Assembly (NCBI GenBank): GCA_947172415.1
Contig: OX359194.1
Coordinates: 372,001 to 436,000, forward strand
Direction of reading: 5' to 3'
Source: Chondrosia reniformis
Lineage: Eukaryota; Porifera; Demospongiae; Chondrillida; Chondrillidae
DNA: 64,000 bases
Position 1 is the stretch's first letter. Every line of letters starts with the position of its first letter. Below the pieces are notes generated by a model. That model was not told the origin of the DNA. It worked only from the letters and a program-made list of their open reading frames with translations, and did not search any database. Below, piece by piece: positions 48,201 to 60,685 of this stretch. Position numbers and translations under genes: made by a program.

Positions 48201-50624
48201 CAGATACTGCTCTCCATAAGACATTCAAAGATGGAGATCCATCTGTTGCATCTTTATTAGCATTGACATCATGGACTGGATGCAAAACTGAAGAAAAATA
48301 TATTAAACAATCATTATTTCTTCTTTTCTTTGATCAATATGTAGTATTCTACACTGTGATGAACTGCATCTTCACACCACTATCAATGAGTCAAGGTCAT
48401 AAATACTTACATATTATAGTGTCCATGTTAGAATCACAAGAATCTTTTCCATTTGAAGATGTACATTCAACAGTGTAATTAACACCAGAACGTAAATCCT
48501 TCACTGTGTACTCTAACTCTGTGTCATTTACAGTTTTTGGAGAAATGTCCATCTCAGTTGTAGTAATAGTGCAGTTGTAAGTAAGAGAAGATGACTCAGT
48601 TGGTGCAGTGAGTGTGATGATGAGTAGTGTTGAGTAACTGACTGATAATGAAATCAAAGGAGCTACGTATATATAGAGAAAAATATGCAAAAAACTAATT
48701 GTGCAATGTCTAAAGATTAAAGGATATAGTGACATTGTAATTCTATATATAAATGTGTATCACAGACATAAACCATTCACGGTATAAGGTATATGTATGT
48801 CTAGATCTGTGACATTTACAATCTTTATACCACTTTTAGATGATTCATTTAGTGAGTGTGATATTGAGTTGTTTGGCTAACAGTAAAAATATAGCTGTAC
48901 ATAGAGAAGCTCTAAACATCATTTCATTAAGAGTAGCATATCACAAATAATTCTATTATAACATAAACCTTCAGGTCTTGTTAAACCTGTTCCTGTCACA
49001 TTTTCTCCATCTCCCAGTTCATTGATAGCCACTACTGTCACTGTGTACTCTGTGTTGGCTGTTAGATTATTCATGATATGAAGTTTATCAATATTATTAC
49101 CCAATATTTCTTCATATTCATTTAAAAGCAACTTATATTTGACTGGTAGTCCTCCAGTGTTGGCTGGTGCTGTCCAAGTAATCACTAGCTCATCACATGA
49201 TCCAGATGGAGGATAGATTATGAGGTCAGTGGGAGCATCTGGAACTGAATAAGACACATTCAAATACAGAAGATTACTTTTATAAATAATGCATTTTTAT
49301 ATCTACAGTACAGAGTTAGAGTATAAAATACCTGTATATGTAGTTTGTGACACTCTTATACTACATCCAGCTGATGAATTCAAAACAGCTGCTACCCAAA
49401 TGTAGTATTCGTCATCTTTTACAAGTCCACTCAATGTAGTTGATGTACCAGGGACTCCTGAAATATTTGATGCTCCAGATTGTGGTTCTGTTGTAGTACC
49501 ACTACTTGTTGAATACCACACAGTGTAGGTTATTCCAGATTCATTAGATACTGCAGTCCATGAAACTTCCAAAGATGGAGATCCATCTAATACACCACTT
49601 GTAACAGTGACATTTTCGACTTGAGGTGGTGTATAAATTTGAGTTTCTGTATAAAATATTAAAACAGTAGGAGAAATTACCCATTAACTTGAAAGATTAT
49701 TATTTAATGTCATCTGCAACATTTTCACTAGACTATTCACACACACTCCATATCCTAATGATATCAGTCATTAAAATATATTCTATATAGTTGATCTGAT
49801 ATACTGTTAGAGTTTGAGTATTCAGCTAATAACAAGTTGAAAATATTACAATGTTAATTTTAAACATGTACGTATGTACGTATATACATAATTCTGTGAA
49901 TCGAGACTTTTTATAGTGCAACTACAATTTTATTAAGTACAATATACGTACGTATAAGCATTTATATATGCATTACCTAAGACTACTGGATATATTGTAG
50001 ACATAGTTGCAGTGCTCTTATAATCCACTATACAGCTGTATGTTGTAGCATAACATGGATTGAATAATGAGATAAGTAGTGTCCTCCTATGTCCTGATTT
50101 AGTAGAAATCTCTCCTTCAGTTGGTGTAACTCGGCTACTAGGATCACCAGTGAACCAATCCTTAAATGCACTAGTCCTTCGACATTCCAAATTTACAGGT
50201 TGACTGAGGGTAGGTGTTATAGTGATAGTAGTAGTTGGATCATCAGTCCTTCCAACTATTAAGGTTTTGGTTGTCATATCAGTTCCTTGTGAATTATCTA
50301 CAGAATTATAGATAAACTTTAACAATTGGTACTGAGGAAATATACCTTGAATTATTCCACACAATATTAGTTGCTAGTTGTGAGAATGGAGAATATAATA
50401 TTGTTAACAGATTCTAATGTATATCATCAAACAAAAATGCAGAAATCTTGGAGCTAAAAATAAAATTATATTCTAGTCTGCTAGGATTGGCAGTGAAAAC
50501 AATAGTAACTGACTACATATACAAACAGTCCAACTTGAGAAGTTTAAGGTTACAATGAGCACTTACCAAAAGGAGCACAGAGAAAGGCAACACTAGCTGC
50601 CAGCAATAGGAATGCTGTAGACAT
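45263..50624 (-). CDS. Gene 6: secreted Ig-FN3 multidomain protein, 978 aa
   Basis: Exons: 50567-50624, 49977-50297, 49332-49646, 48969-49244, 48411-48662, 47988-48287, 47647-47922, 47223-47462, 46189-46488, 45759-46076, 45263-45543. Total 2937 nt, divisible by three. Domains: signal peptide 1-19; Ig 20-126 (begins DNSQGTDMTTKTLIVGRTDD); FN3 a, b, c 127-407; a, b, c 408-679; a, b 680-885; terminal d 886-978 ending KLNITF-stop. The last b exon is 106 codons instead of about 92, because the loop before TANTDYTVTVVAFNE contains a partial copy of itself (NNLTAKTEILINDLTANTDY). A TTTAAATA box lies at 50664-50671. Relic class-c exons sit in its introns near 46820-46900 and 48770-48880. Confidence 0.87.
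46820..46900 (-). pseudogene. Relic class-c FN3 exon in gene 6 intron
   Basis: GAGTCACAAGAATCATTTCC then ATTTGAGGATGTATAC matches the conserved SSNGE.SCDS end of class-c exons, but it breaks off. Flanking DNA up to 47000 is shared with gene 7 at about 54780-54930, where the c core is already gone. This implies an a-b-c-a order before decay. Confidence 0.55.
48770..48880 (-). pseudogene. Relic class-c FN3 exon in gene 6 intron
   Basis: It resembles the first class-c exon of gene 2 (13768-14025): ACCATTCACGGTATAAGGTA, then GTCTAGATCTGTGACATTTA. Both ends are missing and it is interrupted. It lies between intact exons b and c of gene 6. Confidence 0.5.
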
Positions 50625-50880
50625 ACTTCTCTGGAGTTCTGAATATCTGGAGCAGAAGTTTCATTTAAATACAGGTAGTTTTAGTGGGTGTGGGTGTATG
50701 TATATATCACTCAGAAACAGATTATATACTGACTCATAGGATGAAATCATATGACCTGATTTCTGTTACAGTGTAATTTGTTACATCTTAGGGCTGGATT
50801 TACACTTCCTCGCTTACTCAGCAACACACAGTAACATGATCATCAGACTAATATAAAGGTGCCAGAGAGACAAACAATAG

Positions 50881-50975
50881 ATGGTTGTTTTGGAGGATGT
50901 AGTGTGTACCTCCTTCTTACATGCAATGATGTTTTTATCCATAGCCCTCACTTTTGTAAATGTTAAAGAGTTTGA
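50881..50975 (+). pseudogene. Divergent signal-peptide-like exon, copy 5
   Basis: ATG opens MVVLEDVVCTSFLHAMMFLS then IALTFVNV. TATAAAG at 50852-50858 is 23 bp upstream. The GTATGAG donor is altered (GAGTTTGAG), so splicing would be lost. It lies 257 bp from the gene 6 start on the other strand. Confidence 0.5.
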
Positions 50976-51100
50976 GCTCATTTCTGAATATATTTTGTGG
51001 TTGGAGAGGACTGCATACAGTAGCTATAAACTATCAGGATAATATGTTGTCTGGGATGTATGTACATTCACTTATATATATGTATTCTCTCTCAAGAGCT

Positions 51101-51187
51101 GTCAGTGTTTGTTGAGGGTCAGTGTTTGTAGAGGGTCAGTGTTTGTAGAGGGTCAGTGTTTGTAGAGGGTCAGTGTTTGTAGAGGGT
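51101..51187. repeat. Five 18-bp tandem repeats
   Basis: The unit GTCAGTGTTTGTAGAGGG is repeated about five times, the first with one change (GTTGAGGG). Single units of the same DNA occur in the parallel spacers (TTTTTGTAGAGGGTCTAAG at about 26048 and 60215), so the array expanded locally. Confidence 0.85.
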
Positions 51188-51466
51188 GACATTTTAGTTA
51201 CCTTTAAGAGGGAACTATAAGATCATGTGATAGCTGTTTTGTAACAGTAGACTGTATATATAATACGTATTTTTGTGACAATCAGTAAACTGACCAGCCA
51301 AATTGGATTATTAGTCACAAATGTCAGTGGAGGGTGCTTACACTATAGATTAAATGATGAATATAGAGGTTCATTCATCTTAAAAAAGTGGATGTTTCTA
51401 GATCTACTACTGTCTGCATGATCATGAGTAAATTGAGTCTGACAGTGCAAACAGGTATTAAGAGGT

Positions 51467-52098
51467 CTGAACCTCAACCACACCCCTGAACCTCAACCAC
51501 ACCCCTGAACCTCAACCACACCCCCTGAACCTCAACCACACCCCCTGAACCTCAACCACACTCCCTGATCCTCAACCACATCCCCTGATCCTCAACCACA
51601 CCCCCTGAACCTCAACCACATCCCTCAACCACACCCCCTGATCCTCAACCACACCCCTTGAACCTCAACCACATCCCTCAACCACACCCCCTGATCCTCA
51701 ACCACACCCCCTGAACCTCAACTACACCCCCTGATCCTCAACCACACCCCCTGCACACCTGATCTTCAACCACACCCCCTGCTCACCTGATCTTCAACCA
51801 CACCTCCTGCTCACCTGATCTTCAACCACACCCCCTACACACTTGATGTTCAACCACACCTCCTGCTCACCTGATCTTCAACCACACCTCCTGCTCACCT
51901 GATCTTCAACCACACCTCCTGCTCACCTGATCTTCAACCACACCTCCTGCTCACCTGATCTTCAACCACACCTCCTGCTCACCTGATCTTCAACCACACC
52001 CCCTGCACACTTGATGTTCAACCATGCCCCCTGCACACCTGATCTTCAACCACACCCCCTGCACACTTGATGTTCAACCATGCCCCCTGCACATTTGG
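51467..52098. repeat. Minisatellite, CCTCAACCACACCCCCTG family
   Basis: The first half has 17-20-bp units (TGAACCTCAACCACACCCC and TGATCC variants). The second half has 27-bp units with CTGCTCACCTGATCTTCAAC. It lies about 600 bp below the stop codon of gene 7 and is preceded by the spacer block at 51282-51395, shared with 18730-18840 and 36060-36180. Confidence 0.95.
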
Positions 52099-52529
52099 AA
52101 GTGCCTTTGCCCAAATGGTGTAGAGGTGTAGCGACCATGCAACCTTCACAGCCAGACCAATCCCTTAACACAGAGCACAGGGGTTTCTGTGGCCATTGTC
52201 TCGTTAGTAATCTTTACATATCTCACAGCTGATTCTTCCAACTTCATTTCTTCATCAGCTGATGGCAGTCAGTACACAGTCCAGCCAGTCTATTCTACCA
52301 CTTTCATATAGCTAGATAATTACATATGGCTCTAAAATTGATCTAAATTTAATGTTATGATAAATTAAAATTTGCAAGTATATAAGTGCATATAATGGGC
52401 TGGGTCGTAATTATCAGCTTGTTTTGATGAGAGAGTAATTAAATTAAGACTTAATTATTTCTTTGTAATTAGTGTAAGAGAGGGAAACATTTAGCTGTAG
52501 CAGACAGAAGAAACAGAGTGCAGCATAAC

Positions 52530-52570
52530 CAGCTCTAGATATCTCCTGGGTTCAATTCCCAGCAATTGCT
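52530..52570 (+). other. tRNA-like T-arm / B box
   Basis: CCTGGGTTCAATTCCCAGC forms a 5-bp stem with a GGTTCAATTCC pol III B-box-like loop. No acceptor stem or D-arm partner is clear upstream. It is most likely a SINE fragment, not a tRNA gene. Confidence 0.35.
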
Positions 52571-52692
52571 TCTTTCATGTTTTTCACTCTTCATACATAT
52601 AATGTTTGAAAATGATTACTTGTAGTTTGATAATTACTATATATATAGTCCATCAGGATATTATATTACCATATCTCAAATATAATATTTAG

Positions 52693-55600
52693 TTAGTAAT
52701 GGTTATATATCAGATTTTTCTTTGATTTATCGTATCCAATAGCTTTGATTTCTAGTTCATATCTTTTTCCTTCTTCGAATATATTTTGAACAAAGGCGTA
52801 AGTCCTATCCTTTTGTATAGGAATCACGACTAAATCTTCAGTCGTGTTGTCTGAATTAATTTTCCTCACTGTAAGCTCATATCCTGTAATGCAAGTTTCA
52901 CCTGTTCTGTTTACTTTCCATTTAACAAACAATACCTCTGAATGTGAATATTCAATTTTAAAATCTTTAATTTCAATTCCTGCATAAAATGTATAATAGC
53001 AAAAATAGTGTATAACATTAACAACTCTTATTAATATTATATACTTGCATTCATGTTTTATGTACATATGTATATATATAGTATTAGTTATAACACCCCC
53101 ATGAGGGATGTCTTGCACCTGAGTTGGGAGTACTTATCAATCAGCGACATCCCAAAATGGAGGTGTTTTAAGTGATTAATTTGCTGATCAAAGGGAGGGA
53201 AAGGTGTGATAATTGATTTTGCTAGCATTGCTAAGTTATGTTTGAAGGAGCAACTCGGGTAGTATGTGTGGTTTTATTGCTATTGATTGAATCAAACTGA
53301 ACACAATTTGGCAGGGACCACTGAAACATTTCGTCTTAACAGAAATTTCATCTTAACAGAAATGATAAGTTTCATACCTGGAATATACAAAATGCATAAA
53401 GTATAAAGTGTCCATAGTTAATAATGTTTCCTAATATATAGTCAGATCATACACCGAAGTGCCGTGATATGAGTAATATATACTTACATATGTATACGTA
53501 TAACTTATTGTTACTTATTGTTACTTTGACAGAGTAAATACAATACATACGTACATATATACAGTCACTATATAATAATACGTATGACAATACCATACCC
53601 TCTCTTGTTTTTCCTGTTCCTGTCACATTTCCTCCTTCTCCCAGTTTATTGACAGCTACTACTGTCACCGTGTACTCTGTGTCACCTGTTAGGTTACCCA
53701 TGAAAGAAAATTCATTATTGCTCACTGTGAATGGGTATTCATAATATTCATTTAAATACAAGTTATACGTGACTGGTAGTCCTTCTCCATTGTTGGCTGG
53801 TGCTGTCCAATTGATCTTTAGTGTATAACATGACTCAGGAGATATAATGAGGTTAGTGGGAGTACCTGGAACTGAATATGATATATACACATTTAAGTGT
53901 ATACAGAAGAATGTTTATTGAAATAAAGTATACATACATTACTAAAGTACATTTCTAAAGAGTCCAATGGTATATTTGAAGTTTATCCCAAATTGCAATG
54001 TGAAATAATGATTAAAATAGAAATAATGATTAAATGTTAAATCTCCTAAGATCCTGTAAAATGGTGATATTGTGAGTATCTGGTTCTCATTGATTATTTA
54101 ATATTACTGTTGTAACTTGCACTCAATATTTACAGTATTTACAAGCAATTGTTTTTTATGCAATATATACCTGTATATGTAGTCTGTGACACTCTTGTAC
54201 TGTAAGATCCTTGTCCGTCTGATGAAACAGCTGCTACCCAAATGTAGTATCTTGTACCTTGTTCAAGTCCATTTAGTGTAGTTGATGTACCAGTGATACC
54301 TGACACTGTTAATGCTCCAGATGGTGGTTCCATTTCATCAACACTACTTGTTGAATACCACACAGTGTAGGTTATTCCAGATTCATCAGATACTGCAGTC
54401 CATGAAACTGTCAAAGATGGAGATTCATCTGATACACCTTTATCAGTTTTAACATCATAAACTTGAGGATGAACTAAAGTATATGTAAGAAAAAGCAAGA
54501 ATTGTGGACATTGGTTCTTTAGCTTCCAATGTTCATGATAAAAATGTTTTAGCCCCTTTATGGTGATATGTGGTTGATCTTTTGATCACAATTTCTTTAA
54601 CATTACGTAATTAGCTTCACGTAATATCATTTAATATATTTATATCTATAGGAATATAATCAATAATTGCATTATAGAGTGAGCTTAGCAAGCCAATTGA
54701 AAAAAATTTCAAATTATATTTTTTTAGGAATGTCTACTAATATATATATATAGCTTTTGTAGAAGGTATAATGGTATATTAACTTACTTATTGTATTATA
54801 GAGCCTAATATTTGCTTATAGAGTCAGTCATGATCACACATGAACTCAGTAATAATAATCTTAGTGACATTCGAGAGAGTACAGGAATACTTACTATTAT
54901 GTTATAACACTACCATATAAGCTATGCACAATACCTAGTAACAATAAAACTGTGACAGTCAGTCACCAAACACTATTACATTTAATAGCTGTAAAATTAT
55001 TCACATGCTTCAGATACAAGCATAAATTAGATTGACAAAGTGAAGGTGACTTACGTGTGATCATGTCCATGCTAGAATCACAAGAATCTTCCCCATTTGA
55101 AGACATACATTCAACAGTGTAGGTAACACCAGGACTTAAATCATCCACTGTATACTTTAATTCTGTGCCAGTTACATATTTTGGAGAAATGTCCATCTCA
55201 GTTGTAGTTATATTACAGTTATAAGTAAGATTACATGATTCAGTTGGTTCAGTGAGTGTGATGTTGAATTGTGCTGAGGAAATGGCTGACAATAAAATTG
55301 CAGGAGCTGTAAAACAATATAGAAAATAATATGCAAATTACTAATTTGCAATGTCTTCATGCACTTTTTAACAGAGTATACGTACATAGGTACAATCACA
55401 TTGTTATTCTACAGTGTACGATTATTAACAAATCACATTACTTAAACCTTCAGGTAATGTTGCTCCATTTCCTTTTATTTTCCCTCCTTTTCCTGCATTA
55501 TTAAAAGCCACTACTGTCACATTGTACTCTGTGTTAGCTGTTAGAGCTTTTAATCCAATAATGGTCTCATATGTCCTTTGAAATTTTATTTGATTATTTA

Positions 55601-58600
55601 TAAATACTCTATGCCAGACTTTTAGATCCTCTGTTGTTGGTGGTGCTGTCCAATTAATCACTAGCTGATTACATGATCCAAGGGGAGGATATACCTTGAG
55701 GTTAGTGGGATTACCTGGAACTGGATAGTATATACATAGGCATTGCCTGTAGAAGATCAGTTTCATTATACATACGTATATGGAATCCAAGTGTAGTGTT
55801 TACATTTAGAGTGTATATACATATATAATACCTGTATATGTAGTCTGTGACACTCTTGTACTGAAAGGTCCTTGTACATATGATGAAACAGCTGCTACCC
55901 AAATGTAGTATCTTGTTCCTTGTTCAAGTCCACTCAGTATAGTTGATGTACCAGTGATGCCTGTCTTATTTGATGCTCCAGATGGTGGTTCTGTTATAGG
56001 TTCACTAATTGTTGAATACCACACAGTGTAGCTTATTCCAGATCCCGGTACTGCAGTCCATGAAATGTTCAAAGCTGCAGATCCATTTGATGCATATTTA
56101 TTAGCAGTGACATCTGGGACTGGAGGCAGAACTAAATAACATATATAAAACAGTGCTATCCACATTTCTTATTTTCTTGATGTTATATGAACATGGGGGA
56201 TAGAAAATTAGTAGACAAATACACCATAAATAAACACAATAAAACAATCTTTGAATTATAAATCAGCTTCAATTTTAATTATATACATACATACATACAT
56301 ATAATATACATTTATTTATTTATATATATAATCTGGGATTTACATATACGTATATGCTTATATACTTAAATACAACAACAAGTCAAGATCAAACTTACAT
56401 ATCCAAGTGTAGTCATATAAAAAGAGCATATATCTAATGTATAAGTATTCCTTGACAGCATTTGAGTTAAACAATCTGGCCTGGTTTAGAAGGTACTGAC
56501 ATGTTTCAATAGAGACTACAGAGTGAAGATCACTTACTTCTTATAGTGTCCATGGTAGAATCACAAGATTCTTCTCCATTGGAAGATGTACATTCGACAG
56601 TGTAATAAACATTAGGATTTAAATCCTCCACTGTATGCTCTAATTCTGTACCAGTTATAGTTATTGGAGGCATATCAATCTCAGTTATAGTACATTTGTA
56701 AGTAAGAGAAGATGATCCATTAGCTATAGGTGCAGTGAGTGTGATGGTGAGTTGGTATGGTAAAGTAGCTCTCAGTGAAGATATTGAAGGAGCTATACAG
56801 ATACGTAGAAACATAAGAATATATAATGATTGGTATCATTTTATCATCTTTTTAATAGAGTCAATGTCAATCAATATTGAATGTACATATATAATGTTAT
56901 TTCATTCTATATCAACAATCTAATAACATGACATGTCCTAAACCTTCAGGTCTTGTTCTTCCTGTTCCTGTCACTGTTCCTCCATCTCCTAAATCACTGA
57001 AAGCTACTACTCTCACATTGTACTCTGTGTTAGCTGTTAGAGCTTTTAATGAAATAGTGGTGTTATGTCTCGTTGGAAATCTTAATCTATCATTTATATA
57101 TACTCTATGCCTGACTATTAGATCCCCTGTTGTTGTTGGTGGTGCTGTCCAAGTAATCACTAGCTCATCACATGATCCAAGGGGAGGAGATATCATGAGA
57201 TTACTTGGGTTACCTGGAACTGGATAAGACACATTCAAGTATATATACTGAAGAATGCTTTTGAACATATTTTTATCTACATACGTAGATATTGCACACA
57301 CAAGTATATGTATACATAATGTGAAATGATTGTTTGTTGCATTTATAATGATACAAAAGCCTCATACAGCAACATAATTTTCAACAATTGAAAATTTTTT
57401 ACCTGAGGGTCTTCATCAGCAATGAATGATCAGGTCAAAACGTTTAATTGTTGAAAACTGTATGGCTCATTTAAACTAGTAATAGTGTGTATAAAATACA
57501 GTCGACTCCTGATATAACGAACATCAAAATCCCAGCATAATTGTTCTTTATAACCAAATGTACTTTATTTGTATACAAATAAACTACTCATCAGTGCAGT
57601 ATGAATACAGTAGAATGCTTATAAAATTAAAATTACATAAAATAGTATATTAATGGTACTCAGAGTGGACTTTTGAACTGAAAATTCGTCACAAATACCC
57701 TTCTCCTTCCTCCCTTTATCCACTTCGTCCATTAACTTCGGTTTAAGAATGATAAATACAGCCGTTTTTGGCTTCACACATACATAATCATAAGTTAACA
57801 CGTTCGTTATAATAGAAGTTTGTTTAGGGTTGTTTGTTATAAACAGAAGGAATTGAATGGACAGGAAATTGTTTTTTGACAATCGTTCGTTATAACCCAA
57901 AATTCGTTGTGAGCGAGTTCGTTATAAGTGGAGTCGACTGTACCTTTAAATGTAGTCTGTGACACTCTTATACTGTAAGGTCCTTGTACATATTATACCT
58001 GAAAATGTAGTATTTGATACCATGATACTGTAACATCCTTCTTCACTTGATGAAACAGCTGCTACCCAAATGTAGTATATTGTACCTTGTGTAAGTCCAC
58101 TCAATGTAATTGATGTACCAGTGATACCCGACACTTTTGATGCTCCAGATGGTGGTTTTGTTTTAGTACCACTACTTGTTGAATACCACACAGTGTAGGT
58201 TATTCCAGATCCAGATACTGCAGTCCATGAAACTGTCAAAGATGGAGATCCATCTGATACACCACTTGTAACATTGACACCTTGGACCTGTGGTGGTGTA
58301 TTAGGTGGAGTTTCTGTATAAAATATTGAGACAGGGAAAAAAAATCAACCATTATCTTGTTAAATGTCATCTGCAACACTTTAACTACTAGTCATCAGAT
58401 CAGAAACTGTTGGAGTTTGATTATAATGTAGGGTAATAAGCTACGTATATAAGTAGATGTAACACTATAATATGTACATATATACGTAGATGTATATAAC
58501 CACAAATATAATCAGGAATAACAAGTTAAACTTCTATATTTGAATACATATTACATATACATATATATATATATTACAATTAAATACAAATTGTAAATAT

Positions 58601-59250
58601 ATTAACAAGAGTCATGTAATTTGAATCACATATACATATACTGTACCCGTAAGTTGGAAGTTGTATATATAAATATAGTGCAACTATATACTGTAAACCT
58701 GTTTGATTAAAGCATTTAAGGTGGATTATATATCATATATATATATACCTAAGACAACTGGATATTCTGTAGACATATTGCTCTTATGATCCACTACACA
58801 GCTGTATGTTGTAGCATGACAAGGATTGAATGATGAGATATATAGTGTCCTATAGTTTCCTCCTGTAGTAGAAATCTCTCCGTCAATTGATGTAACTCGG
58901 CTCCTAGGATCACCAGTGAACCAATCCTTAAATCTCTCAGACCTTCGACATTCCAACTTTACAGGTTGACTGAGGGTAGGTGTTATAGTGATAGTAGTAG
59001 TTGGATCATCAGTCCTTCCAACTGTTAAGGTGTTAGTTGCTATTCCAGTTCCTTGTGAATTAGCTACAAAATTATGAATAAGCTATAGCTGGAGAAATAT
59101 AATTAAATGTAGAATGTAATATTTTGGAATTTACAGAAGTGAGCATTTAACAGACTCTGATGATGAAGTTTATGGTTACAATAAGCACTTACCAAAAGGA
59201 GCACAGAGAAAGGCAATACTAGTTGCCAGCAATATGAATGCTTTAGACAT
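52693..59250 (-). CDS. Gene 7: secreted Ig-FN3 multidomain protein, 968 aa
   Basis: Exons: 59193-59250, 58749-59063, 57999-58313, 56944-57219, 56538-56792, 55832-56131, 55448-55720, 55055-55306, 54171-54473, 53599-53871, 52693-52979. Total 2907 nt, divisible by three. Domains: signal peptide 1-19 (MSKAFILLATSIAFLCAPF); Ig 20-124 with LEC, DWFTGDP and TTYSC; FN3 a, b, c 125-406; a, b, c 407-681; a, b 682-873; terminal d 874-968 ending KNLIYNHY-stop, a slightly different end from genes 3, 5 and 6. The third b exon ends early (KTREG). A partial copy of a class-a exon tail (57943-57990) sits next to the first a exon, and a pogo-like MITE fills the same intron. A TTTAAATA box is at 59288-59295. 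Intron 1 is shorter than in the paralogues. Confidence 0.87.
53091..53170. mobile_element. 80-bp hairpin element in the last intron of gene 7
   Basis: TAACACCCCCATGAGGGATG at the left pairs with CATCCCAAAATGGAGGTGTT at the right, with small mismatches. It may be a MITE; no clear target duplication is seen. Confidence 0.5.
57352..57474. mobile_element. Small foldback with Penelope-type end motifs
   Basis: The left half contains AGCCTCATACAGCAAC ... TTTTCAACAATTG. The right half is the approximate reverse complement (CAATTGTTGAAAA-like, then ACTGTATGGCTCAT). Between them the motif GCTGATGAAGACCCTCAGGT appears on the minus strand and ATCAGGTCAAAACGTTT on the plus strand, the same signature as at 2722 and 15100. 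Confidence 0.6.
57499..57940. mobile_element. pogo/Tigger-like MITE, 442 bp
   Basis: Ends CAGTCGACTCCTGATATAAC and ...GTTATAAGTGGAGTCGACTG are inverted repeats, with a further TTCGTTATAA repeat inside. TA lies on both sides. There is no transposase. It is inserted in a gene 7 intron, immediately next to a duplicated class-a exon tail. Confidence 0.8.
57943..57990 (-). pseudogene. Duplicated tail of a class-a FN3 exon
   Basis: ACCTTTAAATGTAGTCTGTG then ACACTCTTATACTGTAAGGT copies the donor end of a class-a exon (GPYSIRVSQTTFKG). It lies directly downstream of the intact exon 57999-58313 and has its own potential donor, so a longer or alternative splice form cannot be excluded, though the frame is broken by TATTATACC between them. 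Confidence 0.5.
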
Positions 59251-59531
59251 GCTTCTCTAGAGTTCTGAAGCTGGAGCAGAAGTTTCATTTAAATACAGGT
59301 AGGTATAGTGGGTGTGTCTGTATACATATCACTCAGAAATGGATTATATACTTACACCATTGATATCTGATCATCGGATGAAGTCATCGGACCAGATTTC
59401 TGATACCTTGTAATTTGTTACATCTTAGGGCTGGATTTACACTTCCACCCCTAAAATTCCTCGCTTGCTCAGCAACACACAGTAACATGATCATCAGACT
59501 AATATAAAGGTGCCAGAGAGACAAACAATAG

Positions 59532-59609
59532 ATGGTTGTTTTGGAGGATGTAGTATGTTCCTCCTTCTTACATGCAATGTTGTTCTCTACCAAAGCTGTC
59601 AAGTATGAG
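59532..59609 (+). pseudogene. Divergent signal-peptide-like exon, copy 6
   Basis: ATG opens MVVLEDVVCSSFLHAMLFST then KAVK at a GTATGAG donor. TATAAAG is at 59513-59519. It is shorter than copy 2 because part of the hydrophobic run is deleted, so export function is doubtful. It lies 282 bp upstream of the gene 7 start on the opposite strand. Confidence 0.45.
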
Positions 59610-60489
59610 CTCATTTCTAAATATTTTATAGTTGGAGAGGACTGCATACAGTAGCTATAAACTTTCAGAATGATATATATGCCGTCTTGAATGCACATGA
59701 ATATATATGAATAATAATAATTAATTTAGTAACATTAGGGCCATCTACAGACATTTAAATAATATGTAACTCAATTATTACCTTTAAATCTCATATGTAT
59801 ACAATATTTTATATCATATAAGTTGCAACAAATACAGACGTGCTTTTCTACTTGCATTGAGTGCATTATTGCATATTTGGAATAATATGCTTTTAATGTT
59901 TATGTTATGCCTTAGATAGGTGACTAGATGTTCAGTGTCTATTTTCTGGCATTAGTTCCTAATAAGGTTTATTAAATATATACGTATATTTAAATGTATA
60001 TTTCATCTAAAGGTGATGTCATTGCCATTATATACTAGTTAGTAAACATGATATTGACACCTTCAGTGGTTATGGTATATCATTTGCTAATGTGGATTTC
60101 AGATCGTAAGTTTGAGTACAGAGCATATCAATGACCTTAACACCTGGTATATACGTATATAGATGTTGTGGGTGTTTGTGTTATATGTACAGTATTTCCC
60201 AAAAAGAGACACCATTTTTGTAGAGGGTCTAAGTTAATAAGCATAGCATTTTAGAGATACCTTGTTAGGCAGGTAAGATCATGAAGTTTGACTGCATTCA
60301 CATTCATATGGGTTACAGACCTGCTTAATTGTAGAAATACCTGTTAGTTACACTTTTATGGTTACTTACAGTACAAAGATTCAGAGAAACCCTCTAAGTA
60401 TATACCAGGCTATAATATATATTGCAAGTAAGAAAAGTACAATCATATATAGGTTTTTATAAACTATAAAGAAAACTACCAGCTAAAGT

Positions 60490-60685
60490 GTCCTTTATCA
60501 GCTGATGAAACAACCAAATGTAGTAATCTGTATATTGCTCAAGTCTATTCACTATAGCTATATACTGCAGTTGATGTACCAGTGATTCTCAACACTATAC
60601 TTTGATGTGGTTCTATTGTATGTATTACTACTACTTGTTGAATACCACACCCTGTACATGTGTGTGACACTGGAGTCACAATCTG
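60490..60685 (-). pseudogene. Relic class-a FN3 exon
   Basis: Minus-strand pieces correspond to YSTSSS, ITGTSTAV and the SSADK end of class a, but with a frameshift in the middle (stop after VYSYSE) and a deleted GTRYYIWVAA segment. It is the sister of the split relic at 44330-44720. Confidence 0.6.

Noticed and set aside
57619..57900. 93-codon minus-strand open frame inside the pogo-like MITE
   Set aside because: No transposase or other motif; it lies within a non-autonomous element and looks like chance.
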